Assembly (NCBI GenBank): GCA_019358945.1
Contig: JAHHIE010000002.1
Location: 124,001-188,000 of the forward strand
Direction: 5' to 3'
Origin: Stenomitos rutilans HA7619-LM2
GTDB lineage: Bacteria > Cyanobacteriota > Cyanobacteriia > Leptolyngbyales > Leptolyngbyaceae
Length of the DNA stretch: 64,000 nt
Part shown: positions 54,088 through 62,619 of the stretch, in pieces
Position numbering within the stretch: the stretch's first letter is position 1
How the letters are laid out: each line of letters begins with the position of its first letter
Made by a program: the position numbers and the translations under genes
Notes under the pieces: generated by a model
Told to the model about the DNA's origin: nothing
Databases searched by the model: none
What the model saw: only the letters and a program-made list of their open reading frames with translations

Positions 54088-57000
54088 TAATTAACTCTCC
54101 CTAGTACGCCGATCAGATTGTCAGTCATGCGTTTAGTAGCAAGGTCAACCACTTGAGAAGCATCAGGCCCCGCGATCGTGTTATTGACCGTTGCTTGAAT
54201 CGGGCGTGCTTGCCCAGCCTCGATCGTTGCATTCAACTTATCCAAGGTTGACTGTAACTGTGGGCTGTTGTTGTTGCTAGTGATGGGCGCGATCGCGGTC
54301 TGCCCTTTGATCAACCCTGACAACTGCTGTTGCAACGCCAGCACCTGTGGCGACGATACAAAAGCTGATGGCGCGGCTAGTGGGTTGAGAATACCCGGTA
54401 AACCTAAATTGCCTTGCCCTGTGATGGCAGCTTGGCGGATACGATCGGTGTTAATATCTCCCAGCGATGTCACGCCAAACCCTGAGCCACTTAAGACTTC
54501 TTGCTGTAAACGAAACCGAGCTTCCTGCTTGGCCCCGTCATCAGGTAGTGCCTCAATTAATGCCGAGCGTGCTTGCTGGGTTTGAGTGCGTTGGGTGATC
54601 TGTAGAGCCTGCTGTTGGGCGGCAGCGGTTTGAGCTTCCACGCGTCCGCGATCGTTTAGTTCAGCACCTTGTAATTGCAGCCCTAGTCCAGCGGCTTGCT
54701 TGGCCTGCAGGTTTAATTCAGCGGCTCGAATCGCTTCAGGATTGAGCCTAGCATTAGGATCAGCTTTCGCTTTAGCAAGGTCAGCAGCAGCCTGTGCTTG
54801 ATCAGCCTGGTTTTGAATCTGACTAATTCTGTTCTGAATTTTTTCGCGTTCCAACGCAGCGGCATTTTGCCTTAGCTGAATGTTTAACGTTTGTTGCTCT
54901 AGCTGTTGCTGGCGTTGCAGTGCCGCGAATTTCTGAGCAGCAATTAAGAGAGTGGCTGTTTGTTGATCTTTCTCACTAGCACCTGACTTTTGTAGCAGCG
55001 CTAAGGAGCTTTCAGCGAACCCAGTCAGCGCATTTTGTAATCCCTTACGAGCCTCTAGTAGCTTGTTCTGATTCTCTAACGACTTACTGAGCGCATCCTG
55101 TAGCTGTAGCTGTGCTTGAAGTGGTTGTACCTGCCCTTCTGCTGCATTCTTAGCAGCTTGTGCTTGTCGATCGAGCCTTTCACTAACGACTCTGAAAAGG
55201 GCTTCCTGCTGTTCAATTTCATTTTTGACTAAGCTATCAGCCAATTCAGCCGTTCTAATCCGGCTTGCCCTGATCTTCTGCTGCCTCTCTTCTTCTTTAA
55301 CCGGGTCAGAAACTTTGGGGAGCTTCTCCAAAGCTGCTGTCTTTTCTTTCTCCAGTTCCAGCTCTTTGGCGATCGTCTGCCGACTGGTTTGTACCCGCAA
55401 TAACCCTGCTTCTGACTCACGAATTTGACGAGCAGCAATAAGCTGATCAATCTCAGTATTGCGACTGATTTCAGACAGTTTGGCAGCATCTTCAGCTTTT
55501 TTCTGGGCGCGTTCGACGATCGCTAGCTTTCGGGACTGAAACTGCTCTTCCGCTGCTTCACGCTTGCTATTAAGTGCCGCCTCTTGCGCGTCGATCGCTT
55601 GCTGTCCCGCTTTATCACCTGGCTTAAGCAGACCGCGTTGTCGTTCAAGTTCTTGCTGCTCCAACGCAAGACGGCGTTTGGTGATTGCCAGTGATTCATT
55701 GGCAAATGCTTCCTCACTCAGCTTGCCGCTGACGCGCTTACCTTCTAAAATTTTGAGTTCATTATCAGCAGCGGTCTGTTCGGCCTGGGCGCGTTTGCGG
55801 TTACCATCCTCAGAGATCGCGCTTCTCTGCCCTTGTAATTCAGCTTCTTCGCGTCGCAGTGCTACCAAACGTGGTGAACTGCGTCCGCCAGTTAGCTCAA
55901 GTTCACGCTTAATACCTTCAGCATTCAAGGCCAGTTGTTTATCAAGCTCCTCAGCTTTAGCGACAGTTAGTTGGCGTTCGCCTTCGATTTGGCTCAAGCG
56001 CCCCGCTTTAAGGTCGGACTCAATCGTCTTCTCTTTAGTTTTAAGTGTGGCTACTTCTTCGTCAGCGCCTTTCTGCAAAAGGTCTGTCAACGCTTTCTGT
56101 GCCGACAACCTAGTCTTCAGTTCTAGTCCCTGGTTGTTTTGCAACGCTTCCAGATTTTTGGCGGCTTCACTTCTGGTAATTCGGCCTGCGTCTAACGCTG
56201 TTTGTGTAAATTCTTGTACCCGTTTTGCCGCATCTTCAGCTTTCGCAGGATTCAAAAGATCAGTCTGGGCACCCTTCAAACTTTGGTCGATCAGATCTTT
56301 GGTTTTACCTAAATCCTGTAGCGCACGATTACCCAGTCCAACATTAGCCTGACCGCTGAGCAGTTTAGCGCGTTGCTCTAGTAAGGCAATTTGTACTTTG
56401 AGGGCATTTGCTTGTTCCTGGTTTGCTGGTTGCAGCGCTTTCAAATCAGCAATTTGTTGTTCGATCGACTGTTTAGTACCAGCGGTCAAGCTTAATAATT
56501 GTTTTTTTAGTGCAATTTGTTCTTCGGTAAGCTTGCCGCCATTCTTCTCAATGTCATTGAGTGACTTCAGGCGCTGAGCGTAGTTCAGTGATTCATCAGC
56601 TAGCCTATTGGTAGATTCGCTCAGTGTTTCGATCGCGTCATTCACCGCTGCCAACTTGACTGCTTCAAACCCTGTCACAATCAACGCTAACGCAGCGGCT
56701 AGGGCGACCAAAGGTGCTGCTGCTAAAGCTGCACTGAGCGCCACGGCCCCTAGACCTGCGGCTGTGGGTGTCAATAGCCCGATCAGGAGTGGTAGCGCTG
56801 TAGAAACGGCTGTAATCGCGCCGACAGCGCTACTCACAACCGCAACGACCGCTAAAATTGTTGGTACCAAAGGCGCAACGATCGCGGCTAACAGCCCGAT
56901 TTGTAGTAATAATCGCCCAATATCCGTACTAGCAAAACTGGCAAAGACTTTGGCGAGTTCGCCCACGATCGACAGCAAAGGCGCGATCGCGGTAGCTGTG

Positions 57001-58451
57001 GCAACAAAAGCATCAGCGAGGCTATTGAGGATACCGCCTAGCGATTCGCCGCCAGCCTTCAAAACACTGCCCAGTGCTTCTCCTAGTGGTTGTAAAGCTT
57101 TAACCAGGATACTGCCTGCGGTTTGCACTTTTTCAGAGATGCCAACTGCGAAATCAGCGACACTGGTCAGCAGCTTTTCAAGTTCTGGCTGAGCTTTCTG
57201 GAGGCTGATGAGAATTCGATTCAGTGGTTCAAGGATAGCATCTAGGATCGGTGCCCCCGCTTTCTGCGTGACGACCTCAAAGACCTCTTGCACGTTTGAA
57301 GTTAGTCCGGCGAAGCCTCTAGCCGCTAATTCCTGCCCTGCTACTAGCGCCTTTGTGCGTTGGTCAATGTACTCGTACAACCTGCCTTGAGCAATGAGCG
57401 ATCGCGCCTTTTCGTTATTCAATTCCAGCGTTTTCGCCAGTGTGTTAAAGGTCGGATCGATTTGTAGGTTCGCAATCTGCGCGATGTATGTCTGTGCCTG
57501 CCCCAGTGGTAAACCTAGCGTGGTAGCAGAGGCATTGAGTTTGATGGTGACTTTTTCGGCTTGCTCCAGGTTGATACCCAAGGCGTTTGCCTGCTGCGCA
57601 ACTAGCTTAAACGACTCCACCAGTTCGGAAGACGTGATGCCGCTAAGCTGTAGTGAATCAAGGCGGATTTGATCAATTTGGCGTTGTACTTCTGGTAGGA
57701 CGGTTTGGATTGCTTTCACCGGATCGGTGACATTCTCGCCACCGATCGACACTTGCTGTACGTTCGCTAGCAGAGCTGACAAACCCAATGTCTGCTCTCT
57801 GAGTCTGACGTTTTGACCAATTAGCAAGTTAAACGCTTGTCCGCCAGTTTGTGCTAGTCGTTGGGCGGCATTGGTGGCCTCGTTAAAAGCAAAAGCCACC
57901 CCTGCGATCGGTGTTTTAGCTAAATTAGCCAGATCGCCAAGACTACTGAACAACCCCTCCACAGGTTTTGTCTTTTCTTCAAGTGACTGTGTTCTTAACG
58001 CTGCTGCTTGCGCTCGTGACTGCGCTGCTGCTGCATTGGCTGTTGCCTGGATCGCCCTTGCCTTTTCCGTTTCCAGCTTCACCGCTTGCTGGTCAACCTG
58101 GATCGCTTCTTTCTGTGTTTTCAGTCGTTCAGTTTCGGTTCTTGCTGCCTGTTGACTAGTTTTCTCTTGTTCGGCAGTGGCTTTAGCTAATTGCTGCGCA
58201 GCCTTGGCAGTCTCAGCCGCAACTTTCGCCCCTTCCTTCGCTGCTCGATTCTGTTCTGTCGTCTGGTTCAGTTTCTGAAACTCTTGAGCAAGCTGGCGAA
58301 TGGAGTCGATCGCGCCGCCAAACGTGAACGGGGTAGTGGCGATCGCGTTAATCTGCGTTTGAATTTGACTCAAGGATTCAATTCCTTGAGTCGATATTTG
58401 CAAAATAAGATCTAAAGTTCTTGAGCTTGCCAAGCTCGAATTCCCTGTCAA
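54087..58451 (-). CDS. Tail tape measure protein, 1454 aa
   Basis: The longest gene. TTG start at 58451, since a stop closes the frame just upstream and no ATG is nearby. The N-terminus (residues ~20-160) is a long amphipathic Ala/Lys/Gln coiled coil, followed at ~505-600 by a strongly hydrophobic segment rich in Ala/Val/Leu (LLLQIGLLAAIVAPLVPTIL), then coiled-coil repeats to ~1350 and a short C-terminal region. This is the classic TMP layout. It sets tail length (about 0.15 nm per residue in other siphophages suggests ~200 nm) and channels DNA into the host. Confidence 0.9.
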   Translation of the reverse strand: MTGNSSLASSRTLDLILQISTQGIESLSQIQTQINAIATTPFTFGGAIDSIRQLAQEFQKLNQTTEQNRAAKEGAKVAAETAKAAQQLAKATAEQEKTSQQAARTETERLKTQKEAIQVDQQAVKLETEKARAIQATANAAAAQSRAQAAALRTQSLEEKTKPVEGLFSSLGDLANLAKTPIAGVAFAFNEATNAAQRLAQTGGQAFNLLIGQNVRLREQTLGLSALLANVQQVSIGGENVTDPVKAIQTVLPEVQRQIDQIRLDSLQLSGITSSELVESFKLVAQQANALGINLEQAEKVTIKLNASATTLGLPLGQAQTYIAQIANLQIDPTFNTLAKTLELNNEKARSLIAQGRLYEYIDQRTKALVAGQELAARGFAGLTSNVQEVFEVVTQKAGAPILDAILEPLNRILISLQKAQPELEKLLTSVADFAVGISEKVQTAGSILVKALQPLGEALGSVLKAGGESLGGILNSLADAFVATATAIAPLLSIVGELAKVFASFASTDIGRLLLQIGLLAAIVAPLVPTILAVVAVVSSAVGAITAVSTALPLLIGLLTPTAAGLGAVALSAALAAAPLVALAAALALIVTGFEAVKLAAVNDAIETLSESTNRLADESLNYAQRLKSLNDIEKNGGKLTEEQIALKKQLLSLTAGTKQSIEQQIADLKALQPANQEQANALKVQIALLEQRAKLLSGQANVGLGNRALQDLGKTKDLIDQSLKGAQTDLLNPAKAEDAAKRVQEFTQTALDAGRITRSEAAKNLEALQNNQGLELKTRLSAQKALTDLLQKGADEEVATLKTKEKTIESDLKAGRLSQIEGERQLTVAKAEELDKQLALNAEGIKRELELTGGRSSPRLVALRREEAELQGQRSAISEDGNRKRAQAEQTAADNELKILEGKRVSGKLSEEAFANESLAITKRRLALEQQELERQRGLLKPGDKAGQQAIDAQEAALNSKREAAEEQFQSRKLAIVERAQKKAEDAAKLSEISRNTEIDQLIAARQIRESEAGLLRVQTSRQTIAKELELEKEKTAALEKLPKVSDPVKEEERQQKIRASRIRTAELADSLVKNEIEQQEALFRVVSERLDRQAQAAKNAAEGQVQPLQAQLQLQDALSKSLENQNKLLEARKGLQNALTGFAESSLALLQKSGASEKDQQTATLLIAAQKFAALQRQQQLEQQTLNIQLRQNAAALEREKIQNRISQIQNQADQAQAAADLAKAKADPNARLNPEAIRAAELNLQAKQAAGLGLQLQGAELNDRGRVEAQTAAAQQQALQITQRTQTQQARSALIEALPDDGAKQEARFRLQQEVLSGSGFGVTSLGDINTDRIRQAAITGQGNLGLPGILNPLAAPSAFVSSPQVLALQQQLSGLIKGQTAIAPITSNNNSPQLQSTLDKLNATIEAGQARPIQATVNNTIAGPDASQVVDLATKRMTDNLIGVLGRVN

Positions 58452-58487
58452 GACTACAATAGACGAGGGAAATTAGAATCTTCTCAA

Positions 58488-58519
58488 TTATGCCCTCTAG
58501 ATTGCTCTAGAGGGCATAA
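58488..58519. terminator. Strong bidirectional terminator upstream of the tape measure gene
   Basis: TTATGCCCTCTAGA (58488-58501), loop TTGC, and the exact complement TCTAGAGGGCATAA (58506-58519), followed by CTTTT rightward. It would also stop leftward readthrough from the IS607 genes. It lies only 37 bp ahead of the tape measure start, so the tape measure must be read from its own promoter or through antitermination. Confidence 0.85.
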
Positions 58520-58537
58520 CTTTTACTGCCATAATAA

Positions 58538-58619
58538 ACCGCACCTCAGCGCACCCCGCCTGACCACTACGCACCACAACTTGCCAGGTCATACCAAACC
58601 CAACAAACCTCGTCCTACC
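58538..58619. repeat. 10-bp-phased ACC array, copy A
   Basis: On the top strand ACC starts at 58538, 58543, 58553, 58563, 58573, 58593, 58598, 58607 and 58617; all intervals are multiples of 5 except one 9-bp step. The bottom strand is G/T-rich (GGT every turn). It lies between the terminator and the IS607 element. The same phasing is found on the other side of the IS at 60441-60508 and at the parC-like repeats. Confidence 0.6.
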
Positions 58620-58667
58620 TGATATCGCCATGCCACAAATATCAGTATGGCTTTTTATAGTCCATGG

Positions 58668-59777
58668 TTATTCAAAACTTTGGCATCTTGAACTTGGAAG
58701 TAAACGGAAACCATAGATTCCCGCCAACCCTAGATATTCAAGATTCTTGGAAGCATTAAAATCAGCATGGTCAGCATGATTGCAATTCACGCACAAGAAT
58801 CTATCGCCTCTACGGTTTCGCCTGTCCCACTTGCCACAAGCGTAGCAGCGCTGCGAAGTCTTCCAGGGGTCTTTGCGTTGAACCTCAATCCCCTTAACTT
58901 CACAATGGCGCTGCAACAAACTTGCAGCATAGGCATACAGCCAATGAGACAACCGCCTGTTAAACCTGCGAGAGAACGTCCCTCGTTTGCCAGATTTAAC
59001 TTTCTTCAAATCTTCAATGACAAGCACTTTGATCTGAGAGAAATCTATTTGCTTAATCGCCTGACCCAGCCAGGATTTAATCTCTGCTCTGGTGTGTTTT
59101 TGGCGCTTTGCAAAGCCTTGAATCAGATGGTACAACTCGGTGCCTACGTTCTGCCCATCCGAGAATACCAATCCATTTTTATAGTTAGAGTCCATCCCCA
59201 CTACCCGTCCTTCAGTCTTGGGTGTAGGTCGTTTTTTCTCCAGCAGAAGGTCGATAAAAAGTCTGCCTTTCCTCATCCCCAGTCGAATTGTTTGCCGCAA
59301 GTTCCAACCATCCGCCAGCTTCTCATTCAGCGGCTTAGTCGATGGAATCGGAACGGTCAACCCTTTGGGAGCGCCAGAGCCAGTGAAGCGAACTGCCCAA
59401 TTAAAGCCATTCCCTCGAAATGGCTCAACGCTAACGAAGTGATAGAACAATGTCACGACTTGGCGCTGCAAATTGGGCTTACGCTTCTTAATCCTCTTAC
59501 GCTGACTGGCAACGACTTCACCGCCCTGTTTTGCCAAAGCCTGACTCAATCGAGTCGTCGCCCCGAACCGCTTCACAGCACGGTGAGCGGTAGACAAATC
59601 AGCCAGCTTGCCGCGAAAGTCTTGCCGCCGCCAATACAGGTCAACGAAGTACTGCATGATGTCATGGCAGCGATGCAGGAAGGCTTTCAAAACCTCTTGC
59701 TTTCCTTGATTCAGGTCATTCAGATAAACCCGATACGACCGAGACATCATTCCTTTGTCACGCCGCGCTGCCATCAC
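58668..59777 (-). CDS. tnpB: TnpB of IS607, 369 aa
   Basis: First RuvC motif GRVVGMDSNYKNGLVFSDGQ, Glu motif VLVIEDLKKVKSGK, zinc ribbon CYACGKW ... CVNCNH and last motif HADFNASKNL. The triad is complete. In IS607 elements TnpB is an RNA-guided nuclease using right-end RNA. Start overlaps the recombinase stop. Confidence 0.92.
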   Translation of the reverse strand: MMAARRDKGMMSRSYRVYLNDLNQGKQEVLKAFLHRCHDIMQYFVDLYWRRQDFRGKLADLSTAHRAVKRFGATTRLSQALAKQGGEVVASQRKRIKKRKPNLQRQVVTLFYHFVSVEPFRGNGFNWAVRFTGSGAPKGLTVPIPSTKPLNEKLADGWNLRQTIRLGMRKGRLFIDLLLEKKRPTPKTEGRVVGMDSNYKNGLVFSDGQNVGTELYHLIQGFAKRQKHTRAEIKSWLGQAIKQIDFSQIKVLVIEDLKKVKSGKRGTFSRRFNRRLSHWLYAYAASLLQRHCEVKGIEVQRKDPWKTSQRCYACGKWDRRNRRGDRFLCVNCNHADHADFNASKNLEYLGLAGIYGFRLLPSSRCQSFE

Positions 59778-60370
59778 TCCGTCTCCTCAATCGCTTTGAT
59801 TGCAGCCTCAGTCTTTTTACGTCCTCTGCGTTGCCCATACAACCTTGCTGCAAAGCTCGTAATCACAGCTACCAAATCTTCCATCAAATCATGGGTGCAA
59901 TTATCTGAAAGGTTCACCACTTCGATTTTGAATGGGCAAAGAGACTCAAACCAACGGAATCCAAAGCGGGTTAAGCGGTCTTTATTTTCAATCAGGAGTA
60001 CGTCAAAGTTTTGGTCTTTCAATAGTTTGTGGAGCTTTTTGCGATCGTCATTCATCCCAGAGGCAAACTCTTTCGTTGTCGAAATGATTTGGTATCCCTT
60101 GGCGATGGCGTACCGGGTTAAGCCGTCTACCTGCGAGTCCATTGCCGCTTTATTTTCAGATGACGACTCTCTGGCATATAGGGCGCATTTAACCCCGCTA
60201 CTGGCAGGGGCTTCACCTAGCTGCTCTGCCAGCCAATATCCAGGAATAAAAACATGCCCTGATTCAGATTTAAGGCTAGGCGCTTTCCCTGCATACACCC
60301 ACCGTCTGAGTGTCCATGGGTTTACGCCTAGCATCTTTGCCGCTTTAGTAAGCTTGTACCTTTGCTCCAT
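59774..60370 (-). CDS. tnpA: IS607 serine recombinase TnpA, 198 aa
   Basis: N-terminal MerR-like HTH (YKLTKAAKMLGVNPWTLRRW) followed by a resolvase domain with Y-A-R-E-S-S (Arg67, catalytic Ser69 or 70), then FDVLLIENKDRLTRFGFRWF (R-x-x-R motif). N-terminal HTH plus small resolvase without a C-terminal HTH is diagnostic of IS607. Intact length. Confidence 0.95.
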   Translation of the reverse strand: MEQRYKLTKAAKMLGVNPWTLRRWVYAGKAPSLKSESGHVFIPGYWLAEQLGEAPASSGVKCALYARESSSENKAAMDSQVDGLTRYAIAKGYQIISTTKEFASGMNDDRKKLHKLLKDQNFDVLLIENKDRLTRFGFRWFESLCPFKIEVVNLSDNCTHDLMEDLVAVITSFAARLYGQRRGRKKTEAAIKAIEETE

Positions 60371-60440
60371 ACCTCAAAGTATAGCAAAGAAAGTCAAAGT
60401 TATGGAGAATTAGTTATCATGCCAAGTCTTAACTCAGCAA

Positions 60441-60508
60441 ACCCGACCCAACCAGATCTCGTCAAACCGGATTTGACCCTGGCAAACCGTACCGAACCTT
60501 GCCAAACC
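60441..60508. repeat. 5/10-bp-phased ACC array, copy B
   Basis: ACC starts at 60441, 60446, 60451, 60466, 60476, 60486, 60491, 60496 and 60506; every interval is a multiple of 5. Units look like AAACCGG/GACCC. It lies just after the stop of the 209-aa gene on the opposite strand. Phasing on this scale indicates a protein that wraps or spans DNA by the turn. Confidence 0.65.
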
Positions 60509-60516
60509 TCAAGTTA

Positions 60517-61146
60517 TCAGTCTAATCCAACTTGAAAACTGGTTACAACAAACCGACCGTAAGTAGGGCGAAAATCAGCAACGCCAATAAGCTTCCCAGC
60601 CATTGTCAGAACATCCATGAAGTCTACAGGTCGAATGTACTCAGGGACATTTACCAAAAAACTAATCTCGCACTTCCAGCCGGCTTTAAGCGCTGGTCTT
60701 GTTCTTGTTATACCAGCCCTTTGCACAGTTACACGGCACTTGTGTTCGTAGTCCCATGCACTTACACCCAAAGGCGCAAGTGGAGTCAACGCAACAATCC
60801 CAGCCTTGTATAAATCCATAGCCGATTTTCGCGGAGATCGTGGGTCTTGCCTGAATTTAGCGGCATTAATTACAGCCATCCTGAAATATTCGCCAGGGAT
60901 GCACAATATACCTTCATCATCTCGATAAACATAACTTTCGATATTGTCTGATTTTTTGGTTTTAGACCCTTTCGCTGCATTCGCTTTTGCCTCTACCTCT
61001 TCACAATTCCAGCGATGAAATAGAATATCAGCCACGCCTTCAAGCTTGACAGTAGCAATATATGGCTGACAAAGCTCCAATACTTCAAGCGCCCCATTCG
61101 TAACTTCAGGGCCAACCGCTGTCGCAACAATACCGTTTTTGACCAT
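60517..61146 (-). CDS. Hypothetical protein, possible RAMP/Cas7-like fold, 209 aa
   Basis: N-terminus MVKNGIVATAVGPEVTNGAL, then VKLEGVADILFHRWNCEEVE, a mobile Lys-rich linker and YVYRDDEGILCIPGEYFRMA. C-terminus KLIGVADFRPTYGRFVVTSF. The V-x-[LI]-x-G-x-[AS]-[DP]-[IL]-L-F-H opening with G-x-A-D-F-R-P-x-Y-G-R-F close resembles small phage proteins often predicted as RRM/RAMP-like. Function unknown. Divergent from an HTH gene, both inserted between tail assembly genes and the tape measure. Confidence 0.45.
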   Translation of the reverse strand: MVKNGIVATAVGPEVTNGALEVLELCQPYIATVKLEGVADILFHRWNCEEVEAKANAAKGSKTKKSDNIESYVYRDDEGILCIPGEYFRMAVINAAKFRQDPRSPRKSAMDLYKAGIVALTPLAPLGVSAWDYEHKCRVTVQRAGITRTRPALKAGWKCEISFLVNVPEYIRPVDFMDVLTMAGKLIGVADFRPTYGRFVVTSFQVGLD

Positions 61147-61174
61147 TGAAAACCTCGCAATTAACTATTAACAG

Positions 61175-61246
61175 TATAGCATTATTATGCCATAGCAGTA
61201 TCGTAGACGTGTTTAATTTAGTGCTGTAGCATGATAGTGGTACTAT
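61175..61246. promoter_or_regulatory. Operator dyads between HTH gene and the 209-aa gene
   Basis: TATAGCATTATTATGCCATA (61175-61194) is an imperfect dyad and ATAGTGGTACTAT (61234-61246) a perfect dyad. They lie in the 106-bp divergent space. The HTH protein at 61253 is the likely ligand. Confidence 0.6.
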
Positions 61247-61252
61247 TTTGAG

Positions 61253-61474
61253 ATGGTCGTGAAAAATCTTGTTGCAAAGGCTCTTCAGGAAAGAGAAATG
61301 ACGCGTTATAGGTTTTGGCAAAAAACCGGATTAGCGCGTGTTACAGCGTATCGTCTGGTAGACGACCCGTTGTATGTACCTGGCGGTGACGTATGGGAGA
61401 AAGTCTGTGCGGCTTTAGATTGCCAGCCTGGCGAATTATTAATTAGAGAAATTGAAAACAATAACTTAAGCTAG
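61253..61474 (+). CDS. XRE-type HTH regulator, 73 aa
   Basis: Small Cro/CI-like HTH: VAKALQEREMTRYRFWQKTG then LARVTAYRLVDDPLYVPGGD with VWEKVCAALDCQPGELL. Start ATG 61253 lies 7 bp after the second dyad. It opposes the direction of all surrounding tail genes and probably controls the divergent 209-aa gene only. Confidence 0.85.
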   Translation: MVVKNLVAKALQEREMTRYRFWQKTGLARVTAYRLVDDPLYVPGGDVWEKVCAALDCQPGELLIREIENNNLS

Positions 61475-61490
61475 TCAATCGCCTAAAGAA

Positions 61491-61907
61491 CTACCGTCGC
61501 TGTCCGCTTTGCACAGGTTTGGGTTTGCCAGCCTTGGGTGTGGTCGTCACTTGCTGCAACTGGCTAAAAACCTGCAAGATTTCCTCAACGGTCAAGTTGA
61601 ACGTCACGTCCTCCTGCTTCGATCCATTGGGCAAGAGGATCAACCGATAGTCGCACAGCAGTGGGTCGAGTTCTGGTATCAACGCTTTAAGGCTGTAGGC
61701 AAGACGATAGTGGTTAGACGGGTCGCTAAGACGCTGTAAGACCAGTTCGGCGTAGTCATTGCCTAAGGGTGTACCCGGTTGAATTGGTCTACCATGTTTG
61801 TCCGTACCTAACACCGTTGCTAAAGGCACCATCTTGATCTCAGAGAGGTTAACGGGCGTGTTGATGGTGTAGGTGCGATCGCGCAACTTCAGTTCAATCG
61901 ACGGCAT
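61491..61907 (-). CDS. Tail assembly protein candidate, 138 aa
   Basis: Begins MPSIELKLRDRTYTINTPVN, a beta start common in tail assembly chaperones; C-terminal VEEILQVFSQLQQVTTTPK is helical with a basic tail. Located between the tail tube and the tape measure as expected of G/GT-type chaperones. Overlaps the preceding gene by 14 bp with its own AGGAG; no slippery sequence seen, so reinitiation rather than frameshifting is likely. Confidence 0.55.
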   Translation of the reverse strand: MPSIELKLRDRTYTINTPVNLSEIKMVPLATVLGTDKHGRPIQPGTPLGNDYAELVLQRLSDPSNHYRLAYSLKALIPELDPLLCDYRLILLPNGSKQEDVTFNLTVEEILQVFSQLQQVTTTPKAGKPKPVQSGQRR

Positions 61908-62619
61908 CTGGTTCTAACTCCTGTGCGATTGCATGTTGTTGGATTAACTTTTGACGTTCGGTTTTGTCCCACCACTTCACCTGATAGGTACGGCGTTCGT
62001 ACTCTTCAGCGTTCTCTTGCTTCCAACCGTCATAACTGCGTTTTAGGCTTTCCATTACCCGTTGTTCAGGGTCTTTCTGAAGTTCGCTATGAGTGTAAAG
62101 GAACTTGTCAAGCCCTTCGATCGGGAAGTGTTCATACAGCCATAAACCCATCTCCCACCCGAACCCATTGGCTAAGTTGGCAATCGTGTCATAGTCGTAG
62201 TCGCCTGACGATGGAAACGGCAGATCATCAACTGTGATCGGGTCGTCTGGGCTTTTGACCCGTTCTGCCTTGGGTTGTGGTGTGAAGGTGTGCAACGCAA
62301 CTAACAACGAAGGCTCTAGCACCTCTGCAACCACTTGCCCAAAAAACAAGCGTTCAAGCAGGTTGATGTCGGTTTTCAACGCTTCCACTTGTAATGGCAA
62401 AGCGTTTTCAGCGGGAATGATGGCTGCGATCGCCTCTACCAAGCCCCACCCCTTTGGGTCTTCTGCGAGCAACTCAGTCATCTGCCCTAACTCCACCCAC
62501 GCTTGCACCAATTCATTGAGGAGCAATTGCATCAAAGTAAGGCGCGATCGCGGTACCGGGTAAATAACCGCAATTGCGCCTGTTTGATAGCGCAGCACAC
62601 AGGGTTGACCAAACGGCAT
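61894..62619 (-). CDS. Tail assembly protein candidate, 241 aa
   Basis: Starts MPFGQPCVLRYQTGAIAVIY. Mostly helical, with an acidic centre (SPDDPITVDDLPFPSSGDYD) and a C-terminal KWWDKTERQKLIQQHAIAQE. Its position right after the tail tube protein and before the tape measure suggests a chaperone role. Start overlaps the tail tube stop (ATGA). Confidence 0.55.
   Translation of the reverse strand: MPFGQPCVLRYQTGAIAVIYPVPRSRLTLMQLLLNELVQAWVELGQMTELLAEDPKGWGLVEAIAAIIPAENALPLQVEALKTDINLLERLFFGQVVAEVLEPSLLVALHTFTPQPKAERVKSPDDPITVDDLPFPSSGDYDYDTIANLANGFGWEMGLWLYEHFPIEGLDKFLYTHSELQKDPEQRVMESLKRSYDGWKQENAEEYERRTYQVKWWDKTERQKLIQQHAIAQELEPDAVD

Larger units (their letters stand above)
58640..60410 (-). 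mobile_element. IS607-type element
   Basis: Encodes a MerR-HTH/serine recombinase (tnpA) followed by tnpB with a 4-bp overlap, the standard IS607 organisation. It lacks clear terminal inverted repeats, as is usual. It sits between the two ACC-phased arrays. Exact ends could not be fixed. Confidence 0.8.

Noticed and set aside
55564-56352. 262-codon plus-strand frame and similar ones across 54-58 kb
   Set aside because: Antisense shadows of the tape measure coiled coil; Ser/Ala/Leu-rich low-complexity translations.
58767-60413. 548-codon plus-strand frame
   Set aside because: It is the antisense of the IS607 tnpB and tnpA genes, both of which have clear catalytic motifs.
61894-61907. Programmed frameshift between the two tail assembly genes
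   Set aside because: The overlap contains no slippery heptamer, and the downstream gene has its own AGGAG and ATG.
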